A stretch of 64,000 bases of DNA from Setoptus koraiensis (taxonomy: Eukaryota > Arthropoda), in assembly GCA_048013815.1 (NCBI GenBank), contig CM106586.1, positions 5,208,001 to 5,272,000 on the forward strand, written 5' to 3'. This document shows positions 12,366 to 26,077 of the stretch, piece by piece (the first letter of the stretch is position 1; each line of letters begins with the position of its first letter). The position numbers were made by a program, and so were the translations under genes. The notes beneath the pieces are model-generated. The model did not search any database, was not told the origin of the DNA, and saw only the letters and a list, made by a program, of their open reading frames with translations.

Positions 12366-15300
12366 TTGGCGTCAGTCTGCTAGATACAGCAGCAGAGTAT
12401 GCTCAGACAATCAATCAGATATTCACTGATAGGCTGATGAGCTGGCTGCAGCTCTGACGTGACTTGACGCGCGCGCGTTCATTTATTATTACTGATTCAA
12501 TATATATATTATATTAATTTATAATCACTTCATCACACGTCTGAAATTGCTAGCATTGTCATTAGTTATCTTAAATATCATTATTATTATTATTTTTCTT
12601 GTGTAATCAAGATGATAGGCGCGCGTCGTAGCGCGGCACACACGAAGGCACACTTTGAGTGGCGTCGTCATTGGGCCACAAACGAAATAATAGTAATAGT
12701 AATAATACTAATAGTATAATTCGCAGTAATATTATTGATTAGACATTAAGACTGTCAATGTCAATATTTGAATTTGCAAATTTGTCCCTCAGTCTCGCTC
12801 CCTCTCTTTTTGTCTAGGCAATTTGATTGAGCAAATTACCTCATTTGCTAGCAAGATTGACCGTATCTGGGTGAGGTGGCGCTGGCGTCGCTGTGGCTTA
12901 TGACGAGCGGTCGATGTTTGATGATATCTGTTGTTGTCTTTGGCCGTGATGATTCTCAGAAATATATATTAATAGACAAATGATCTAACAAGAAAATGTT
13001 GCTGCCGATTAATACATCCGAGCAAATAAACGCAACATATAACAATGGCACTTCTAGTGAATAGTCTGGATAATTGAGCAGACTTGTTTGTCCGCTGTTT
13101 AGCCACAAACACAAACATCCATATGCATTGAATTAATTGTCATGTAATTGATTACTATTTTAAGAAACTGCAACAGCAACAATAACAGCTTTTTGTTCTT
13201 GATACATACACACTTTTAGCGTCGCAGCAAAAACTCAATAACAATCTCATTATCCCATAATCAAGTTAATTTGCTAATTATTAATTGGCGTGCCTGCTTT
13301 CAAACTTATTGTGCGCTAGATGGCGGTATACAATAAAAATAGCAAAATTTCCGTCGAACCTGGTATACATGAAATTTTACATCAATTTATCTATCGTATC
13401 CCGTCTGTTTAAGCCCGCGATGACAGAGTCTCGATAATTGGTTCGTATTGATTGTAGAATGTGATAGTCGTATCGTTAGTCGTATGCTCGAGATTCATTA
13501 CATCTGCGTGTGTTATCACCAGCAGCAACAAAAGCGCGATATGCTCGAGCTGACATACAGCGCAAACTATTGCGCGCGAATCAATTATGAGCTATTAATA
13601 AAAATAGCGAGATAGGGGGAACGCGAGGCAGGCTAATTAACACAGAGCACATTAGGCTAATAACTAATCTACTAATGAAGAGATGAGATAACGATTAGTC
13701 TCATGTGACACAGATATAACACACAATTGCACTGCTGACAATCGCAATCGTTTGCCTCGTTGGCTTGGCCAACAGACTGCTGCCTCACAACCATGGACGA
13801 CCAATATTAGCCTCTTTCTCTTTCTCTTTCTCTCTCTCTCTCTCTCTCCCTCTATGCAATTAAGCTTCATTATCTTCCCATTGTCAAAATTATACTCAAT
13901 TATTCACCTAGGTTACTTCGTGAGTGCTGTATGATTGATCCATTACCTTTGGTGTGCGATATCCAACGAGAGCGAGAATAGCAACAACACTCAATGTTGC
14001 AACTAACCACTTCTACATAATGGGACGGTATTATTGTCTGACGTGACTGTCATTATCTGGCTTGTCACTCTCGTCCAAAAACTTGTTGTCGTTTGGATCT
14101 TCCTATCCGTCACCGCCAGCAAGCGCAAATCTTAAAACTGCGACGAGATAGAGTTGTGTCATGATCATCACATACATAAAATTTGCTACTCTTATGACCT
14201 AGCGACTCCGAAATGAAATATCTCTGGAATACATCAATCAATATCTGACTAGATCTCACTATTGATTTCATGTATGTATATATATAAATATAGAGTATGT
14301 TAGTGTGATAATAATATTTAAAGCAAAGGACCCTTGATAAATCTCTACGAAATTTTGTGACGGCGACAACATCGATAACAAACTTATTGAGCCATTTAAG
14401 CTCTTGTGCTGTGGTAGTAGTTTGATTGACTGCATTTTTGTAATCAAACGTTGTTTGTTGCCATTTTCTTTTCTATCCATTACGATTCTATTCATATCAG
14501 TTGTTGTTATTGTTGTTGTGTCAACTCGTCCTTGTCTAAATTGTTCGTTATTAGATGTCGAGTACGCACACCGAGATTGAACAGATTGAATTGTATGCAG
14601 TGCTTGAAAATCACCTGAGAGCATTTATGATAGCACCATTGCTGTACCAAGATAATGTAGCCACAAAGCTTTATTAATGATGGGTCATTAATCGAGCATT
14701 ACAAGACGATTGCTACATTGAGAAACAATAAACACTATCAAGATTAATATTGTTACTATTAAATTCTTGTAAACAATGTGCCGATTGCGTCAACGATCTA
14801 TTTAAGAGATATTGCCTATGCAAACATATGCATAGCTTTCTTGTTAATGCTAATAAGTCACTTATATTGGTTAGTGCGTGTGTCTGTCTAGTCATATGCA
14901 GCATATGGAGAGGCACAAGGCTGAGTCAACTAAGTTACTGGTTTATATGTGACCAGCATGTTAATATGTCAGAGAATCCAGCTAAATTAACCCAGCAAAG
15001 ACTTGCCGCTCCAGATGGATTCATGACTCAACTTCTCTAACCAGGTATTAATATATTGATATTAGTCTGGATATTCAAGCTAGAATTTGCGGGGGCGGCC
15101 ACTGCCAGCAAGCCGCCAGTCGAACCAATCCATCAACTATGTGTATACAGTTGATGTCTCAAATGACGACGTCTGGCGGTGAATGGTAATCGATCACAGC
15201 CCGTTTGGTATATAACAACGATAACATAATAACCAACTAATAATATCAAGACATCGGCGATTGCGTCAAATACTTGACATTCAAACGCTATACGTTCAGA

Positions 15301-17687
15301 TTGAAGTTTCAGTCTACAGCTACTGGGGGGCGAAGGCGAGGGTTAACGTTGTTGATCAGTTGATATATCACCGCCATTAGTTTAACTTTACTTTTTCACG
15401 ATGAACTTGAATAATAATCAACGTCAGGAAGCCAAATGTTTGTCTTTGCAAGTGCTCGCGCTCTCATGGGAATGCAATTTGCTTCCAAGCAAGCTATTAT
15501 TAGATATATGAAAAATTCTATTTATAGACTATGAACACTATTTTGTTGATCATCTTATGTCGATCATTTACGTAGCAACGTTAAAACCCCCATTATTCGA
15601 TTCATTGTTGTTCACTATTATAGTCCATTGTTGCACGAATAATTCAAGTCGTCTATTGAGTCCACTATGTAAATATTTTGACAATAATAAATAATAATAA
15701 TATTCTCGAGTAGCACCTCTCTGTCACTCTCTTTGATTTTCTTCTATCTTGTAGCAATCAGTTTAGCTGCGTCTATAAATAGAAATATAATGAATGACTC
15801 ACTACTACTTATGTCTCTCCATATAGGCAACGCTCCAAATAGAAATGGAGCTTGCATGTGGCCAATGTCAATTTAACTAATTGTTGTTTGCGTATAATCC
15901 GGCTTGAGCCGAGACGGTGTCAGAAGTCTTGGTGGCCCAAGTGCTTATTGTGTCTGACAAATGACAACAGTTGTCGTAATACTATTTTTAAACCACTATC
16001 ACCTACTCATGGAAATGCGCAGCTCTATCGCCAGTGGATAAGATTATCAGATTAATTGTGGTCGCGATTGTTTATAATAGTAATACCATTTTTGTCTGCT
16101 GTAGATATAAGTGTGTATTGATGTTATTGATGTTGCTCTAGGACTCTCGCCAAGACGGCCACAACCGCAAACTATTGTGGTGATGTTGCGATAAAGCGAA
16201 AGCAATTTCAGGATTAGCGAAGAAGCTTGTAATTAGATTAGTTGCTGGTCGATCGGTCTGTCCTGTGCTGATTTGTGATGGCCTTAAGCCAATTGATGGT
16301 GATGACCGATATCTGATATGGTACCTTGTGACCGATATAAAGATATAGTGATTATTGTTGCGAACACGTGGCCGTGCCTCATGATCTTATTCATGTTATC
16401 CACTCATGGATTACTTATGTACATGACCACAGTGACAATTAAATAAGCCAATTCTCTCGCGATCCGTCTGGTCAATTTGTTTGTCAGCTTCTTTCATTGA
16501 CTTGTAATTTCAAATAATCGAAAACTACTCCAGAAAAACAAGCATCAAACTAGCTAAATCTATTCAATCTGGCTCCCTCACCAATTCTACATAATTGACT
16601 TGGTGTTCAGTTGGGCAAATAAACTTATCATTGAGACACAAAACGGATTGTGTCCAGCCATAGGGGTGCGCTATCATGCATTCACGAGGAAAATGTGTCA
16701 AGGGGAACGTTCCGTTTCATTCACACTCTAGCTCATGTTCTATGTTTCTAGGATTAGTCAAACTGTCTAGTATGGGGTTTAGTCCGAGTAGCAGTAGTAT
16801 ATAGTTTGTTTGCTTGCGCCGATCAGGTTGAAATCACTTGATTTGCTGGCTGGCGCATCTTTTCTATACTCATTAGATTAGTTGCTTTCTTTACAAACAC
16901 AGAGAGCACGTGATTCGTTCGTCGGGAATAAAAGGATCCGTCTTATAGTGCAATTTCAAGTGCCGGAGGCTTGTTTGTTTGTCGGTTGCCGACCGCCGGC
17001 CGTCGGTTGTCTGTTATCGGTTAAGGTTTGTAGCTTCTTCTTGATATGTGTGTGTGTGTGTGTTTTTGCTATTGATTCAACAGTGAAAAGTAAATTGACT
17101 CTAGCTCGGAATTCGCAATGATTCCTGAAGGAACACGAACGAAAAAATGCCCGCCAAAATTTCAAGTTACACGTTGGAATGTGAGTGCTAGAACTGAATC
17201 AGATCATGCTTCCAACATGCCGCTCATTGAGCGGTTCTTATTTGTTGTTACTATTCTCAAGTTTTTCTCATTTACTTAAATTCTTTTGCTTTCGCCATCT
17301 ACAAGTTATCTCGAGTTTTATTGAATTTCTCAAGAAATGTTGCCGATTTTGAAAGGCCAAATTGAATATTTTCGTTGCTGATAGAGAATTCCTGATAATT
17401 TCACGTGTATAGTTTATATTTAACTTATGAACGATGAATGTATTTCCAATGAATTTCTTGCTCAGTCAAAATGTCTCATCGGTCAGTTGAATGGTGCACG
17501 ACGCCCCCCTATGTCAAGTCGGCATGACAAGCGCAGTTATTTGCCTAATTTATACCGCATTATATTTGTGCAAAGTTTGCAGGTATACATTTATATTAGT
17601 ACTAAAGGTCTCAAGTGAGTTAAGTCCACTGAGGTCTGACAACTGTTGAAGCTCAGCTCAATGTTACTGAACTGTTACTGTTCTTTT
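12364..17687. other. Gene-poor intergenic DNA, middle part
   Basis: AT-rich DNA without a recognisable gene. Frames of 60-118 codons occur on both strands but overlap one another and show no domain pattern. There is a CT-run near 13,832-13,848 and a short TG run near 17,048-17,061. No transposon ends were recognised. Confidence 0.5.
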
Positions 17688-17726
17688 TATCATCATCATC
17701 ATCATCATCTTCATCATCATCATCAT
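17688..17726. repeat. (TCA)n triplet repeat
   Basis: About 13 TCA/TCT triplets. On the minus strand it encodes an Asp-rich run in a 78-codon frame that I regard as repeat-driven rather than a gene. Confidence 0.8.
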
Positions 17727-18255
17727 GATTATTGAGAATCGGATGATAATCAGTCAATGTCGTTGTTGTTGCTGTTCCAATGTCACTGTCCATGTCAATA
17801 TCGGCAGCAATTTGAATAAATAAAGGTAGATAAGCTCGCCTTCTGTCGCTGTGTATTGTCGTTGTGTTGTTGTTGTTGTTGTTGGTCACACAGCACGATA
17901 AAGATTAATCTCTGTCACAATAACAACCACACATAAATAAACAGCAACGAATACAAATAGTGATTGTAGCCAATCGTTAATTTGTTCGAATAGCAAACTT
18001 TTCTTCTTAATTCCATTCTGTGTTGGTCGTTAGTGCCGAATTGTTGGAATAGACACTGCCGCTGATGATGCCTGTCAGTGGCAGGTTATGGGTGGTTAAG
18101 TTTGAACAACAATCCTAAGTGATGAGTCACCTTTACATGGTAACAAAATTCAATTGAGTTAGAGACCATTCAACGGCAACAGCAACGCCAGAAACTGATA
18201 AACACTGCCTCTGTGTCCGTGTCTGTCTCACTCTCTCATTATCTGTTACTTGAGA

Positions 18256-18257
<2 letters not shown>

Positions 18258-18297
<40 letters not shown>
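18258..18297. repeat. (TA)n microsatellite
   Basis: An uninterrupted TA run of about 40 bp. On the plus strand it produces a false Tyr/Ile-repeat frame. Confidence 0.9.
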
Positions 18298-18302
<5 letters not shown>

Positions 18303-19189
18303 CGTATATGTATATTGTTACTCACGCGCTGAACTAACAATAAACCAACAACGACGTTATATGCTCACAATGGCAATATGTAAATATAAGCATAAGCACA
18401 CAATAATGGCATCCAATGTTCATGTAAAATCCGATATGATCTGTTCTGGTGTCTCGCGGCTCGCCGTTGCTGTTGCCTCCTGTTTGATATCAATATCTCT
18501 CTCTCTGTGTTTATATATTTATATATCTAGCATATCTAGGAGTATTCACGTGAAGATTTAGATCACCACCAGGTGTTGCTTGGGGAACGGCCGGCGGAGT
18601 TGGCTTTGCGTCACTCAAACATTTCGACTCGGGCCGGATGCCAGTGCGGCAAGAAATTGCGCGCGCAAACAGTGCATCGAGTCCCCAATCGTGACGGAAT
18701 GCAGTTTTCGCCGATTCAATTCTTGTGTGTCCAACATTCACAAACTAAATTACTCGCTATCTGTGACCAGATATGACCAGGTGTAAATTCCTCGAAATTT
18801 CTCTCTCTCTCTCTCTCTTGGCCATTCAGTTGTTCAAATTAAAACAGCATTGTGATTGTGATGATGCATAATTGTATGTTGCTCGTTGTTCCGCGGGCTT
18901 CGTTTGTTCGTTACACGACCGCGCTCGCTCCGGCGGCTCAAATGGCGCTCGTTAGTTAGTCGGCCATGTGGCTCGGTCGATTCGTCGGGCAACAACGTGT
19001 TGCTCGCTCGTATTCGACGCCGACAACAGTTCGCTGGCCGGCAACATTGTCCGACGGTTTGCCATGCTTGCCCCTCCATCCATGTGTGTGTGTGTGTGTG
19101 TCAATCAGCCTTATAAGCCTTATAAGAGTTATTATAAGAGTTAGATGAGGATAAATGATGTGCTTTGGTTGCAGTTGAGCCTTCGCTTG

Positions 19190-19260
19190 ATCGGTGTGTG
19201 GTTGCTCGGATCGGTGTGGTTGCTCGGATCTGCGCGGTCGCTCGGATTGGTGCGGCTGTT
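19190..19260. repeat. Imperfect tandem repeat, about 18-20 bp unit
   Basis: About four diverged copies of GGTGTGGTTGCTCGGAT follow each other. On the minus strand they give a repeating Ser-Asp/Asn-Pro-type frame that is probably not translated. Confidence 0.6.
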
Positions 19261-19301
19261 GGGAGAGGTTGGTGTAAACTGATTCCAGGAATTATGGCAT
19301 G

Positions 19302-19337
19302 AATTTCTCAAATTATTTCTCAAATTATTTCTCAAAT
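19302..19337. repeat. 14-bp tandem repeat, 2.5-3 copies
   Basis: The unit AATTATTTCTCAA repeats in direct order in otherwise unique DNA. Confidence 0.6.
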
Positions 19338-20592
19338 GGCCGCGCTAATGTATTGTGTTCGACAATCTATCGATTGAATGGTGCGAGCGCAAGCGGTGAT
19401 TCATGCACTCACGTTGCATCGCATCACATGACATGAAGGAAGCGAGCAGTTGGAGAAAAGTTCTCTAGACAACGCAGCATTGTCATGTGCGCTGCCGAAC
19501 TAAAAGCACATGACTCGTCGGCAGCCTGTTCGGCAAGTTCAAGCAAGGTGAACCTACCACAAGTTGCACTAATGAGTCATGGGCACCCGAGCACATGTTT
19601 CAGTCACTGATGATCGCAGTGGCTGCAAATCACTCACTGATATTCGGTGTGTGTGTGCAAGTGTGTGCGAGTGTGTGTGTGCCAACATCGAACTCTTGTT
19701 AACTTAACAATGTTAAGTGATCGTTCGTTCGCCCGGTCGAACAATTTCAACAATTTGTTACAACAACCACCGCGCTGTCGAACATTTGAGTTAGACGCAC
19801 TGGCATCATTTGAGCGTCCATGCCGAGTTGAGTTGGTTAAGAGCGCGACTCAACTGTAGTATGACCAGGCATGGGTTCAAGCAAGACTCGCAGCTGGCTT
19901 GACTAGCTCACATTGTCAGCTCTGGCGCATTTGATGAGCACGCCGGCCAACAGGGTTCGTTCGTGGCGGACTCAAGTCATCTCAAGTCAAGTCGGCTGTA
20001 AGTTGTTCAGTTAAATTTCATCATCTGCTGCCACTGCCACTGCCGCATCTTTTTCCCGGTAACGACGACCGTTCACAAGTTCGCTATTTTTGGCGCCACT
20101 TCCATTGTACGTATGCAACTCGCAAGTGTCCATGTCAATCTAGTATCACTGCCATAACGCATCATGAGCGCGCCAACCGACGTGAGCCACTGGCCAGTGC
20201 GCTAACTATTGCATATATACTGTATTTATACAGTAGTTCCATCACCAGCAAAAGCGCTAGCAAACAAGATGGCTCAGCCAAGATGGCGCCTCAGGCTCGC
20301 CCCCTTGAGTTTGGCAATTTTTGCAGGCCGCAACGATGAGACACTCGCACTCGGTAACACATATATATCTGTCTGTAATATAACATAATATAATAATGAG
20401 CCAGCTTGCGCCTGTGATTGTGAGCCAAGTTTCGTTTCGTGTCAGTTGGTTCGCTTATCCAGTGTTATGTTATTTTTACATAGTTATTATAAGTTGAGTT
20501 TGTACATGTGAGTGTGCGTGTTTCTCATCACTACTCATTACCACTACTTACCACCAAAGCAACCAGCGCAGCCAGTGGCAGACGCACATGTA

Positions 20593-20594
<2 letters not shown>

Positions 20595-20633
<39 letters not shown>
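20595..20633. repeat. (CA)n microsatellite
   Basis: About 19 CA units. This is the first of a cluster of CA/GT runs between 20.6 and 21.1 kb; others lie near 20,780-20,810, 20,884-20,916, 21,029-21,048 and 21,090-21,109. The clustering of both orientations within 500 bp gives local inverted complementarity. Confidence 0.9.
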
Positions 20634-20637
<4 letters not shown>

Positions 20638-20779
20638 CGCACTGAGTGCAACGTATAGGAAAGGTTTTTCCACCATCGCCGTCATGATACTTTGATGTTG
20701 TTCAGCCAGATTCGCTTCTAATGAGTGTGAGGGCGAGAGGGGGCTCATCTTGAGCCGGCGCTGCCACCAAGTTTGCATT

Positions 20780-20817
<38 letters not shown>

Positions 20818-20880
20818 CTGCGATGATTGGCTACACTTGTGAGCGGCCGCACAAACACAACGCGCAGACACGCACTTCAT

Positions 20881-20883
<3 letters not shown>

Positions 20884-20916
<33 letters not shown>
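20884..20916. repeat. (CA)n microsatellite
   Basis: About 16 CA units, facing a GT run about 75 bp to its left. The two could pair as a hairpin. Confidence 0.9.
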
Positions 20917-20919
<3 letters not shown>

Positions 20920-22596
20920 TGCAAGTTGCAACAAGCCAATTACAATAATGTAATTGGTATGGTTTCAACATCTTCATGATACACGCACTCGTGTCATGAG
21001 GAGTATCATGAGAGTATCATGAAGAGTGAGCGTGTGTGTGTGTGTGTTTGCATTGGACCCGAGAGGCTCTGTGTTCGCCAGCACTCTCGTGTGTGTGTGT
21101 GTGTGTGTGCGTTGTAGCTCAGGCGCTTACAAATAGATATGGCGCGCAACGTGGTCAATTTGTAGCTGCGACTGTTGCAACGGAAAAGTTTATTCGATTG
21201 AGGTTTCCTGCAACAACAATGTGTGAGAGTTCGGCGCGATGGCCCTCCTCGTTCCCCTGCCCCCTCCCCCGGCATAAAAACACACACACGCGTCCCCCTG
21301 ATGAAGCAAGTAAGTTCGTCTCTTGTGCACACTCCACGCGGCTAACTAAGATTCGGCATGGCTCGAGCCGGCAACTCTAAATCAACACATGCAGCAGGCC
21401 GACGCCGTTGTGGTCACACATCATCCGTTCGAGATGATTCGACACAACAAAACGATGATTCTAATAGAGTTGCCCCTATGAAAGTGATTCTAGTGAGATA
21501 AATCACTGGTAAACTGTTGATGGATTTAGAACAACGAGAGCGGCTCACGAGAGAGGCAGTTTTAATGCCACTGTTACGTCTACAAGTTGGTCGAATGGTT
21601 AGTGCGATTGTGCGAGCACCTCCACTGGTGTTCGCTGATACTGGCCAGAGCTGCACAAGGATAAAGATGGTGCTGCAATAGAGAGATAGAGAGAGAGAGA
21701 GAGGATCATAGACCACGTTGGCGCGAGCGCGCGCTCTCTCGAACCATCGCACTGCGCATATATGGAGATTGGTGGGGAGGAGGAGACCACTACGACGACG
21801 CCGCTGCTGCTTGCGGGGCTGCATTACATATGCGCTGTGCCTTCTTCGAACCTATTGTAATAAGCTAGTGGTAAACGCATGTAGATAGTTCGCTCACCAT
21901 CATCGTCATCCCATTTGTGCTGTTGCTTTACATGCGTATAAATATATTTATATATATACATATATATATATATACGTTTGTACGTCTAGTATATTATATT
22001 TATATATATATATATATATAAGAATATAAATATAAAACTGCGATGGAGTGGCGTATGTATGACAGCGCCCCCGTTGTTTGTTCCCCTCCCCCCCTCCAAT
22101 TACTAGCTATACTCAAACTAGCTACACGCTGAAATTGTGCAGGAGTGTGTGTGTGCGTTTGTTCCGGCTAGCACAACATTTGTGTGTGTGCGTGTGTTTG
22201 TTCGCCTGTTCTGTTGGTGAATGCTAGAAAGCGAACCACTACTATACTTATTGAGGTCAGGATATGGTTCACACAAGTCTGTCTCTATCATCATCCAGCA
22301 GCAGCGGCAGCAGCCTCACATACAGAACAGTGTGTGTTCTCTGCGCCATATAATATCAGACCATGACACACAGCTCGTAAGCGCGAGCAAGCGACGACGA
22401 CGCTCTGAGTGAACGGCGATTGATCATTGAATCACGAAGAGAGGGAGAGCGAACGTCTAACGATGATAGAACGAACAATTGCTTAAACACACACACACAC
22501 ACACACACTGCACAAGCGCTGCCACTAGGCACCAGGGAGAGAGAGAGAGCCACTCATACATGAGCAAAGCTGCATGCTAACGCCACGCTGATCATT

Positions 22597-22621
22597 CGTC
22601 GTCGTCGTCGTCGTCGTCGTC
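22597..22621. repeat. (CGT)n triplet repeat
   Basis: About eight CGT triplets. A short related run lies at about 6,724-6,741. Confidence 0.85.
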
Positions 22622-23742
22622 TCCATCATCGGTCGATCATCATAGGTTCGATCACCATCGCGCATCGTTCGCTGATCGTCGTTGCAAACCGAACACATCT
22701 ATACTTGTGCTGCCGATGCTGCTTGCTCTGCCTCTGTCTTCTCCAGCGTCTCTATCGACACCACCAACTACACCGACTCTATCGACTCTAACGTCGTGGT
22801 AGTCGCATCACATAGCATCGCAATGCACCGCTTAAACTAACACTCACTCACTCAATCACCACACGCATATACACACTCGCTCGCTCGCATACAGGCATTC
22901 ATCAAGTAGACACCATCCCATCAACATCAAAAAATCGCGCTCCCTTATCATTGCGTTGATGATTTCACGCTCTTGCTTATTAATATAATAATAATAATAT
23001 TAGTAGTAATAATAATAATCACCACCATCATCACCCTCATCATCCTCCTCCTCCTCATCATCGGCAACTATCACCCAGTTGGGCATATCTGATCTACTAG
23101 ATCCATCAAATGTGAATAATTCTCAAACTAAATCTAATCAAATCATATCAATTAATACACCATAGATAGATACAGTAGAATAGAAGAGCAGAATTTCATG
23201 GAATCAGATCGCATCTAATCTGATTAAATCGCATCATCACTATCGCTACTTTATACGCACATTACCACTACTACTATTTACTTTATATCACTATATATAC
23301 TACCACTACCTCCTAACCGCCACCATTACATTGGCACCATTTGAATTATCACCTCCATTAAGCGCTACATACATGAAATACTTGAGCATATAATTTTCAT
23401 ATATAATTATATTCATATATATACGACAGCCACTGCTTAAAGTTGCCATTTTCAATTTAGCACTCCAACTGACAACAACTACTCAAAGTAAAGACTACTA
23501 AGTATATAAATACTGAATCATTAACTAGTATCGCAAACACTAATCAACTATAAAAACATTTGAATTTAAATTCAATTGCACTCACATCCCTTCAATAGTA
23601 GCATCTTCATATCCATACCATACGCATGTCGCGACGCACACATTTGTACACTTTTTAATTTAAGTCGACAATTGTTTTAGAAAAGAAATTATTGAAAACA
23701 CTATTTATCCACAATAATCAATTGCTACACACATCATAACTT
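22622..23742. other. ImpL2 5' flank / leader
   Basis: C- and A-rich DNA with many CAT/CAC/ACT triplets and few ATGs, consistent with a 5' leader or proximal promoter of the Ig-domain gene that starts at 23,743. I see no splice site convincing enough to place a leader exon. Confidence 0.35.
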
Positions 23743-25312
23743 ATGGGCCATACAAATTTATTTAAAGCTCCGTCAGGCTATCTAGCTTGTTTTACATTAA
23801 TGATTCAGATAGTAGGCTTGTCGCTATTATTGCCTGGTAGCGATGCAAAACCGCTAAATAATCACATTAAATTTAGGCGCCTGCCACCAAAAGAATATTC
23901 TGCGGCCGTAGGCTCCAGCATCGTCTTAGAATGCGAAGCAGGCGGTTCACCTCCGCCTACAATTCATTGGCTAAAGAACGGCCAGAAGCTAGTTCAGGTA
24001 AGTCATTCGATCTAAAATCCTCAGCATCTATTAATAAACACAATCAGAAGAAAACTGTTTCTTTTCCAACTAGATTATTAATTCTATCGCTTACATTGTC
24101 TATGATCGTCCAATTTGTAGAGCGACTTAGAGAACTCTGTCGATGACATTGGCAAAGGTGACAATGCTCTCATTGGTCTCAGTGCCACACGTTCCAGGTT
24201 ACATATCGATTGCCTCAATAACCAAGATGAAGCTGTTTATACTTGTGTGGCAGAAAACGCCTACTCGAGAGTGAGCGCCCATACCAACTTGATGGTACTT
24301 CAACCTCAACCTCGTGTTTTAAGCGACAATGAGCAAGACGATGTCCCAAACTCTCCTTTAGTTGAATTAGTTGCTCTAGAACTTGGCTCGGAGTCCACAC
24401 CGACTACTTCTCCTGCTTCTGAGATAATCAATGGCAAAGATTTAGCTGCTGTACCTCAATGCACAAGTAAATCCACACAAGGTTAGTTGCATTTAAAACT
24501 CTATGGACACCTGTTGATCCAATTATTCTTCTATTCGACTTCTTTATTACAACATTTCCAAACTTTCATCTTTTAACATTATCCCCCTGTAGGCCCTGTG
24601 AGAATTCACATGTGGACTCACAATCGTTTGGAGAATATGAACAACAATGTGCTTCTCTTCTGTCGGTCTAACAGATTAAGAGCTCCTGCCAAAGTTGTTT
24701 CTTCGGAGAACCAAAGCGGCAAGATTCAACAGAGCAATTCAGCGTTCAATGACCAATTCAATGGACAAACACCAGCTACAATTACCTGGTTGACCCCTGA
24801 CGATAAGGTTATTAAGCCAGATCAAGCAAAATACGAAATCTTAGACACAGGAGACTTGCTAATCCATGATCTCAGGTGGACAGATATGGGATCATATACG
24901 TGCACGGTCTCTGATGATCACAGTACAGACTCAGTAACCGTTTTCGTGTACCCTACTAAGGTTAGTATATGCGCGAGATAAACAATGACGGGATAAATAC
25001 GATATAAATTTTAGGGTTCACTTTTACTTTCCTGACTGAAAAATTTGAATGGTTTCCTTATTGACAGCACCACCCTATGAATGCTCATCACTTGAACCCT
25101 CAACTAATCCCCAACACAACTTATTATTTTCCGTTACTCCCCTTGAATATTCCCAACCTTATTTTGTGTTTTGAATATACCATACCCGAATACCATCCGA
25201 CATTGTTTACTGTTGCCTTGTTTTGTTTGGTTATATCCCACAGCCGGAGGGAGAAGCATTGAGAGAGAGAATTGTGGACCAAAGGAGATTGGAAACAAAT
25301 AACATAACATAA
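23743..25312 (+). CDS. ImpL2: ImpL2-like secreted two-Ig-domain insulin-binding protein
   Basis: Exons 23743-23997, 24121-24481, 24593-24960 and probably 25244-25312 (about 350 residues). Residues 1-35 are a signal peptide ending near GSDA. Ig domain 1 shows VLECEAGG, HWLKNG and YTCVAENA. Ig domain 2 shows LLFCRSN, ITWLTP, the GDLLI.D..W.DMG pattern and YTCTVSDD, each with the two Ig cysteines and the core Trp. The GPVRIHMW join and the DTGDLLIHDLRWTDMGSYTC stretch match the arthropod ImpL2 second domain as I remember it. In Drosophila the protein binds insulin-like peptides outside the cell and dampens insulin signalling. The phases 0, 1, 0 are consistent across introns of 120-280 bp. The 3' end is uncertain: an alternative acceptor at 25,067 gives a hydrophobic 64-residue tail ending at 25,262. 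The preferred tail is hydrophilic and begins PEGEALRERIV. Another secreted Ig protein is possible but less likely. Confidence 0.85.
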
Positions 25313-26077
25313 TATTATAGACAGCATCTATGATTATCAAACATTTTAGATGCAGGAAACAAACCAAAAAAAATCACAAACAGAAACAAACCAAAAAATT
25401 ACAACTACCGATCATTTTAGGAAGCACACACAAATTGTTTATCTCCTCCCTCGCACGTTGTCATGGCGACACAAAAAGTAAACTCATCCAGTTAACTACT
25501 ACACACAACTAGTTTTTTCAAATTGTCCATCCTCGCATAATATGAGTTAATAGTATATATGATCTATATAGCATGATTTTCACATCAATAGCATGATGTA
25601 TTATTACTATTTTTATTAGTATCACTATCATTATCAATTATATCTTTATTATCGATTATAATAATTACTATTTATATTAAAACTATGATGTCCTTATCAT
25701 TTATAATGGATATCAAGTAACTCAGCTGGAATCAGACCAAAAAATATCTGATAGAATTTATTACCTATTCAAATTAGCTTAAATCTAACTAGTCATCTTC
25801 CCACAACCAGCCACTCGATTGACCCATAGTTTTGAGATTGTAACATCCTCGTTCTCTGTAGTAAAGACCAATCGTATCAAGCTGTATACTCTAAGGCGGA
25901 CATTTATTTTGATAATTAATCTTCGAATGTGTTCTTTTCACATCGACCTCTCATCTTACCACTAACTACATCACCACAATGACATAGCGGATGTCTTAGA
26001 CTCGAATTGGTTCTTAAAGTATATGTATAGATGTTATCTCTTCTTATTTTTTAGTCTACGTGTATTAAGAAGTGAAC
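25313..26077. other. Intergenic DNA between ImpL2 and MKS1
   Basis: About 765 bp of AT-rich DNA containing the ImpL2 3' UTR and the MKS1 5' flank. Reading frames here are short. An ATTA/TATT-rich stretch lies at 25,590-25,690. I see no RNA gene or element. Confidence 0.5.

Larger units (their letters stand above)
18560..22900. promoter_or_regulatory. CA/GT- and CpG-rich region upstream of ImpL2
   Basis: Relative to the DNA on its left, this 4-kb stretch is visibly richer in CG dinucleotides and carries many CA/GT, GA and CGT microsatellites. Initiator-like TCAGTT motifs occur near 20,443 and 20,010. The same texture recurs upstream of DYNC2H1, ULK3 and the PCGF/PUL gene pair, so it probably marks promoter-proximal DNA in this genome. 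No coding sequence is supported: the long frames here run through the repeats. Confidence 0.35.

Noticed and set aside
18510-18790. Overlapping 67-76 codon frames on both strands
   Set aside because: They lie in GC-richer DNA where stops are rare and match no family. No splice-site support was seen.
20548-21380. Cys/Val- and Thr/His-repeat frames of 108-128 codons
   Set aside because: They are produced by CA/GT microsatellites read in alternate frames.
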